The position numbers and the translations under genes were made by a program. A stretch of DNA of 64,000 nucleotides from Mesorhizobium_K marinum (GTDB taxonomy: Bacteria > Pseudomonadota > Alphaproteobacteria > Rhizobiales > Rhizobiaceae): the NCBI RefSeq assembly GCF_040813715.1, contig NZ_JBFOCH010000008.1; one strand, 5' to 3'. Of the stretch, positions 61,470 through 64,000 are shown one piece after another; positions within the stretch are counted from its first letter, which is position 1; each line of letters starts with the position of its first letter. Under the pieces are notes generated by a model. It was not told the DNA's origin, searched no databases, and saw nothing but the letters and a program-made list of their open reading frames with translations.

Positions 61470-62573
61470 TCAGGCCAGGAACCTGGCGATGATGGCGTCG
61501 CCCATGGCGACCGTGCCGACCTCGGTCATGCCGTCCGACATGATGTCCCTGGTGCGCAGCCCGGAATCGAGGACGGCGGCGATCGCCGCATCCAGCCTTG
61601 CGGCCTCCTCGACCATGCCGAAGGAGTAGCGCAGGCACATGCCGAACGAGGCCAGCATCGCGATGGGGTTGGCGATGCCCTGGCCGGCGATGTCGGGTGC
61701 GGAGCCGTGTACCGGTTCGTACAACGCCTTGCGCTTGCCGGTCTTGGCGTCGGGCGCACCAAGCGAAGCCGACGGCAGCATGCCGATCGAACCGGTCAGC
61801 ATCGCCGCGATATCGGACAGCATGTCGCCGAACAGGTTGTCGGTGACGATGACGTCGAACTGCTTGGGCCAGCGAACGAGCTGCATCCCGCCGGCATCGG
61901 CCAGCATGTGGTCCAGCTTGACGTCGGCGTACTTCGCCTTGTGGGTGGCCGTGACGACCTCGTTCCACAGGACGCCCGACTTCATGACGTTGCGCTTTTC
62001 CATCGACGTCACGTGGTTCCTGCGGGTACGCGCCAGCTCGAAGGCGACGCCCGAGATGCGCTCGATCTCGAACGTGTCGTAGACCTGCGTGTCGATGCCG
62101 CGTTTCTGGCCGTTGCCGAGGTCGATGATCTCCTTCGGCTCGCCGAAATAGACGCCGCCGGTCAGTTCGCGCACGATCAGAATGTCGAGGCCTTCGACGA
62201 CCTCCTGCTTGAGCGAAGAGGAGGCGGCGAGCGCCGGGTAGCAGATGGCGGGGCGAAGGTTGGCGAAGAGTTCCAGGTCCTTGCGAAGCCTGAGGAGGCC
62301 GGCCTCGGGACGGACCTCGTAGGGCACGGCGTCCCATTTCGGACCGCCGACCGCGCCGAACAGCACGGCGTCGGCGGCGAGCGCCTTCGCCATGTCGTCT
62401 TCGGAGATAGCCTGGCCGTGTGCGTCGTAGGCCGAGCCGCCGACCAGGCCTTCATCGATCTCGAACCCGCTGGCGAACTTCTGGTTCATGGCGGCGATCA
62501 GCTTCTTGACCTCTCCCATGGCCTCGGGACCGATGCCGTCGCCGGGAAGGAGGAAGAGTTTTTTCGATGCCAT
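61470..62573 (-). CDS. leuB: 3-isopropylmalate dehydrogenase
   Basis: A 367-residue enzyme: KLFLLPGDGIGPEAMGEVKK at the start, ELTGGVYFGEP near 145, the catalytic KRNVMKSG and VDHMLADAGGMQLV-like segment with LDHMLADA, and NLFGDMLSDIAAMLTGSIGMLPSAS with YEPVHGSAPDIAGQGIANP. It oxidatively decarboxylates 3-isopropylmalate with NAD in leucine synthesis. ATG 62573 (MASKKLFLLPGDG) follows AAGCGC; the six-residue longer ORF is less likely. Confidence 0.96.
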   Translation of the reverse strand: MASKKLFLLPGDGIGPEAMGEVKKLIAAMNQKFASGFEIDEGLVGGSAYDAHGQAISEDDMAKALAADAVLFGAVGGPKWDAVPYEVRPEAGLLRLRKDLELFANLRPAICYPALAASSSLKQEVVEGLDILIVRELTGGVYFGEPKEIIDLGNGQKRGIDTQVYDTFEIERISGVAFELARTRRNHVTSMEKRNVMKSGVLWNEVVTATHKAKYADVKLDHMLADAGGMQLVRWPKQFDVIVTDNLFGDMLSDIAAMLTGSIGMLPSASLGAPDAKTGKRKALYEPVHGSAPDIAGQGIANPIAMLASFGMCLRYSFGMVEEAARLDAAIAAVLDSGLRTRDIMSDGMTEVGTVAMGDAIIARFLA

Positions 62574-62648
62574 GAAGCGCCCCTGCATATGGAACTATGG
62601 GTTGGAAAACGGTGCCTTGCTAAACGCCGCGCGGTCGGGACGCAAGCG

Positions 62649-62826
62649 TCAAAAGCCCAGTTCAGATCGCCAGCGGGCCACGGCGACGCTGTCCTGCCCG
62701 GTCAGATCGTGGCCGCCCTCGAGGGCGACCGCATCCACTTTGGCCCCGAGTTGCCGCAGCATAAAAATCGACGTTGGACTGCACCCGGCGCGTGATCAGC
62801 GTCACATGGTGGATGCCGAGGGCCAT
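62649..62826 (-). pseudogene. Fused remnant: ring-cleaving dioxygenase start joined to alpha/beta hydrolase end
   Basis: From ATG 62826 the frame reads MALGIHHVTLITRRVQSNVD then FY, the N-terminus of a VOC-type ring-cleaving dioxygenase (LinE/MhqO-like). After about 22 codons it changes abruptly near 62758 and continues, in another frame, as LRQLGAKVDAVALEGGHDLT and on to a stop at 62649. That tail is the C-terminus of a phospholipase/carboxylesterase-type alpha/beta hydrolase. The bodies of both genes, roughly 1.4 kb by family length, are missing without an N. It is either a real deletion or a scaffold misjoin. Confidence 0.65.
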
Positions 62827-62837
62827 GTGGGCGTCGC

Positions 62838-63225
62838 TCAAGCCGGGCGTCGCAGCGCGGTCACCTCGATCTCGATCTTCNNNCATTTCTGGCTTGTTGA
62901 GCTGGCAAACGATCATCGTCGCAGCCGGCCTGATGTCACCGAACGTCTCGCCGAGGATCGGAAAGACGATGTCGGCGTAGGTCTGGTCGGTGATGTAGTA
63001 GTGCGCCCGTACGACATCCGCAAAGGAGAAGCCGCCCTGCGCCAGCGCCTTGCCGATCGTGGCGAGACAGTTGCGCGTCTGGTCCTCGACGCTCTCGGGC
63101 ATGGTCATCGTCGCGTAGTCGTAGCCGGTCGTGCCGGCGACGAAGCACCATTCGCCCTGGACGACCGCGCGGCTGTAGCCTGCGGTCGTTTCGAAGGGGG
63201 AGCCGGTCGAGATCAGCTTGCGCAT
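62838..63225 (-). CDS. RidA family protein, interrupted by NNN gap
   Basis: The ORF from ATG 63225 reads MRKLISTGSPFETTAGYSRA, then VAGTTGYDY, VVRAHYYITDQ, PAATMIVCQLNKPEM up to the NNN at 62881-62883. After the gap the sequence continues as KIEIEVTALRRPA and stops at 62838-62840. Across the gap the frame is off by one base, so the NNN is a nominal length. RidA proteins deaminate reactive enamines and imines. About 128 residues when joined. The stop is 11 bp before the dioxygenase start, so they formed an operon. Confidence 0.85.
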
Positions 63226-63235
63226 GCGGTTCCGG

Positions 63236-63973
63236 TCACGCCCAGGGACGGCTTTCAGCCAGCTTTTGCTCATAGGTGGCGATAGCCGGCGCCTTTTCCA
63301 TGGTCAGGCCGATGTCGTCCAGGCCGTTGAGCAGGCAGTGGCGCTTGAACTCGTCGAGGTCGAACTTGATGACACCGCCGTCCGGNTCAGCCAGCTTTTG
63401 CTCATAGGTGGCGATAGCCGGCGCCTTTTCCATGGTCAGGCCGATGTCGTCCAGGCCGTTGAGCAGGCAGTGGCGCTTGAACTCGTCGAGGTCGAACTTG
63501 ATGACGCCGCCGTCCGGCCCGCGAATTTCCTTGGCGTCCAGATCGACCGTGATCGTCGCGTTGGCGCCGCGCGAGGCGTCGTCCATCAGCTTGTCCAGGT
63601 CCTCCTGGCTGACGGTGACCGGCAGGATGCCGTTCTTGAAGCAGTTGTTGTAGAAGATGTCGGCGAAGCTGGTGGAGATCACGCAGCGGATGCCGAAGTC
63701 GAGCAGCGCCCACGGCGCGTGCTCGCGGCTCGAGCCGCAGCCGAAGTTGTCGCCGGCGACCAGGATCTGCGCATTGCGGTAGGCGGGTTTGTTCAGCACG
63801 AAGTCGGGATTCTCCGAGCCGTCATCGTTGAAGCGCATCTCCGCGAACAGTCCCACGCTGAGGCCGGTTCGCTTGATCGTCTTGAGATAATCCTTGGGGA
63901 TGATCATGTCGGTGTCGACATTGACGATCGGCAACGGCGCGGCAACGCCGGTCAGCTTGGTGAACTTGTCCAT
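63236..63973 (-). CDS. leuD: 3-isopropylmalate dehydratase small subunit, lengthened by assembly repeat
   Basis: Reads MDKFTKLTGVAAPLPIVNVD, TDMIIPKDYLKTIKRTGLSVG, LVAGDNFGCGSSREHAPWAL and FYNNCFKNGILPV, all LeuD hallmarks. It is the swivelling subunit that with LeuC isomerises 2- to 3-isopropylmalate. A repeat around the N at 63386 has a 132-bp (44-codon) offset, so the frame stays open but the protein is too long. Without it LeuD is 201 residues, the normal length. LeuC is not in the window. Confidence 0.94.
   Translation of the reverse strand: MDKFTKLTGVAAPLPIVNVDTDMIIPKDYLKTIKRTGLSVGLFAEMRFNDDGSENPDFVLNKPAYRNAQILVAGDNFGCGSSREHAPWALLDFGIRCVISTSFADIFYNNCFKNGILPVTVSQEDLDKLMDDASRGANATITVDLDAKEIRGPDGGVIKFDLDEFKRHCLLNGLDDIGLTMEKAPAIATYEQKLAXPDGGVIKFDLDEFKRHCLLNGLDDIGLTMEKAPAIATYEQKLAESRPWA
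63255..63517 (-). repeat. Assembly-derived direct repeat at the end of leuD, N at 63386
   Basis: 63255-63385 is repeated at 63387-63517 with at least one difference (ACACCG versus ACGCCG), which is silent. The copies would duplicate the last part of LeuD in frame, an unlikely natural state for a subunit of fixed length. Confidence 0.85.
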
Positions 63974-64000
63974 GTCTCGAGACGCCTTTCCGGCCCGTTT

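Overview
The window reads as chromosomal DNA of a high-GC alphaproteobacterium of the order Hyphomicrobiales (Rhizobiales). A Mesorhizobium/Phyllobacteriaceae-like lineage is most likely. The reasons are the gene content and order (rcdA-ruvCAB, ybgC-tolQRAB-pal-cpoB-tilS-ftsH, rsfS-rlmH-envC-ctpA-polysaccharide deacetylase-rppH) and the presence of RcdA, a CtrA-type binding site and a near-consensus alphaproteobacterial LexA site. I saw no rRNA, tRNA, insertion sequence, prophage or CRISPR array.

The sequence is a scaffold whose contigs are joined by single Ns (2136, 3606, 3938, 9576, 31640, 41775, 51914, 52251, 63386) and one NNN (62881-62883). At each single N the flanking sequence is repeated, identical or with a few mostly synonymous differences. 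These are almost certainly unmerged overlapping contig ends from a strain mixture, not biological tandem duplications. They artificially break or lengthen the BKACE, acetylpolyamine amidohydrolase, UPF0261, vapB, ftsH, dadA/alr and leuD genes.

Layout. 1-16.9 kb is an accessory catabolic and transport region. It holds an N,N-dimethylformamidase-like protein, a class III aminotransferase, a beta-keto acid cleavage enzyme, a GNAT, an acetylpolyamine amidohydrolase and an M24 peptidase on the plus strand. A DMT exporter follows on the minus strand, then a cupin/TIM-barrel/UPF0261 operon (the last two are the two halves of tomato Tm-1 as separate genes) facing a TetR regulator, then a sugar-type ABC operon with two ATPases and a tiny membrane protein. 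Three TGGT-N3-ACCA palindromes, typical of FadR-type GntR regulators, sit in intergenic DNA of this region. 16.9-29.3 kb is mixed housekeeping: an OYE, M32 carboxypeptidase, MotA/MotB-like pair, hemolysin III, suhB, efp, a Sel1 protein, a thiamine-phosphate-synthase-like protein, TauE and an acyl-CoA synthetase.

29.3-43.2 kb is a cell-cycle, DNA-repair and envelope block. A candidate sRNA with three hairpins precedes rcdA, which has a perfect CtrA box. ruvC-ruvA and ruvB are separated by a VapBC toxin-antitoxin cassette, and the complete Tol-Pal operon, tilS and ftsH follow. 43.2-61.4 kb carries rpmF, mtgA, a polyprenyl synthase, a hybrid histidine kinase, a lytic transglycosylase, ispG, alr-dadA, rppH, a divergent polysaccharide deacetylase, ctpA, envC, rlmH, rsfS, mscS and an MFS transporter. 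61.4-64 kb is the leucine region (leuB, leuD) with ridA and a fused remnant of a ring-cleaving dioxygenase and an alpha/beta hydrolase between them.
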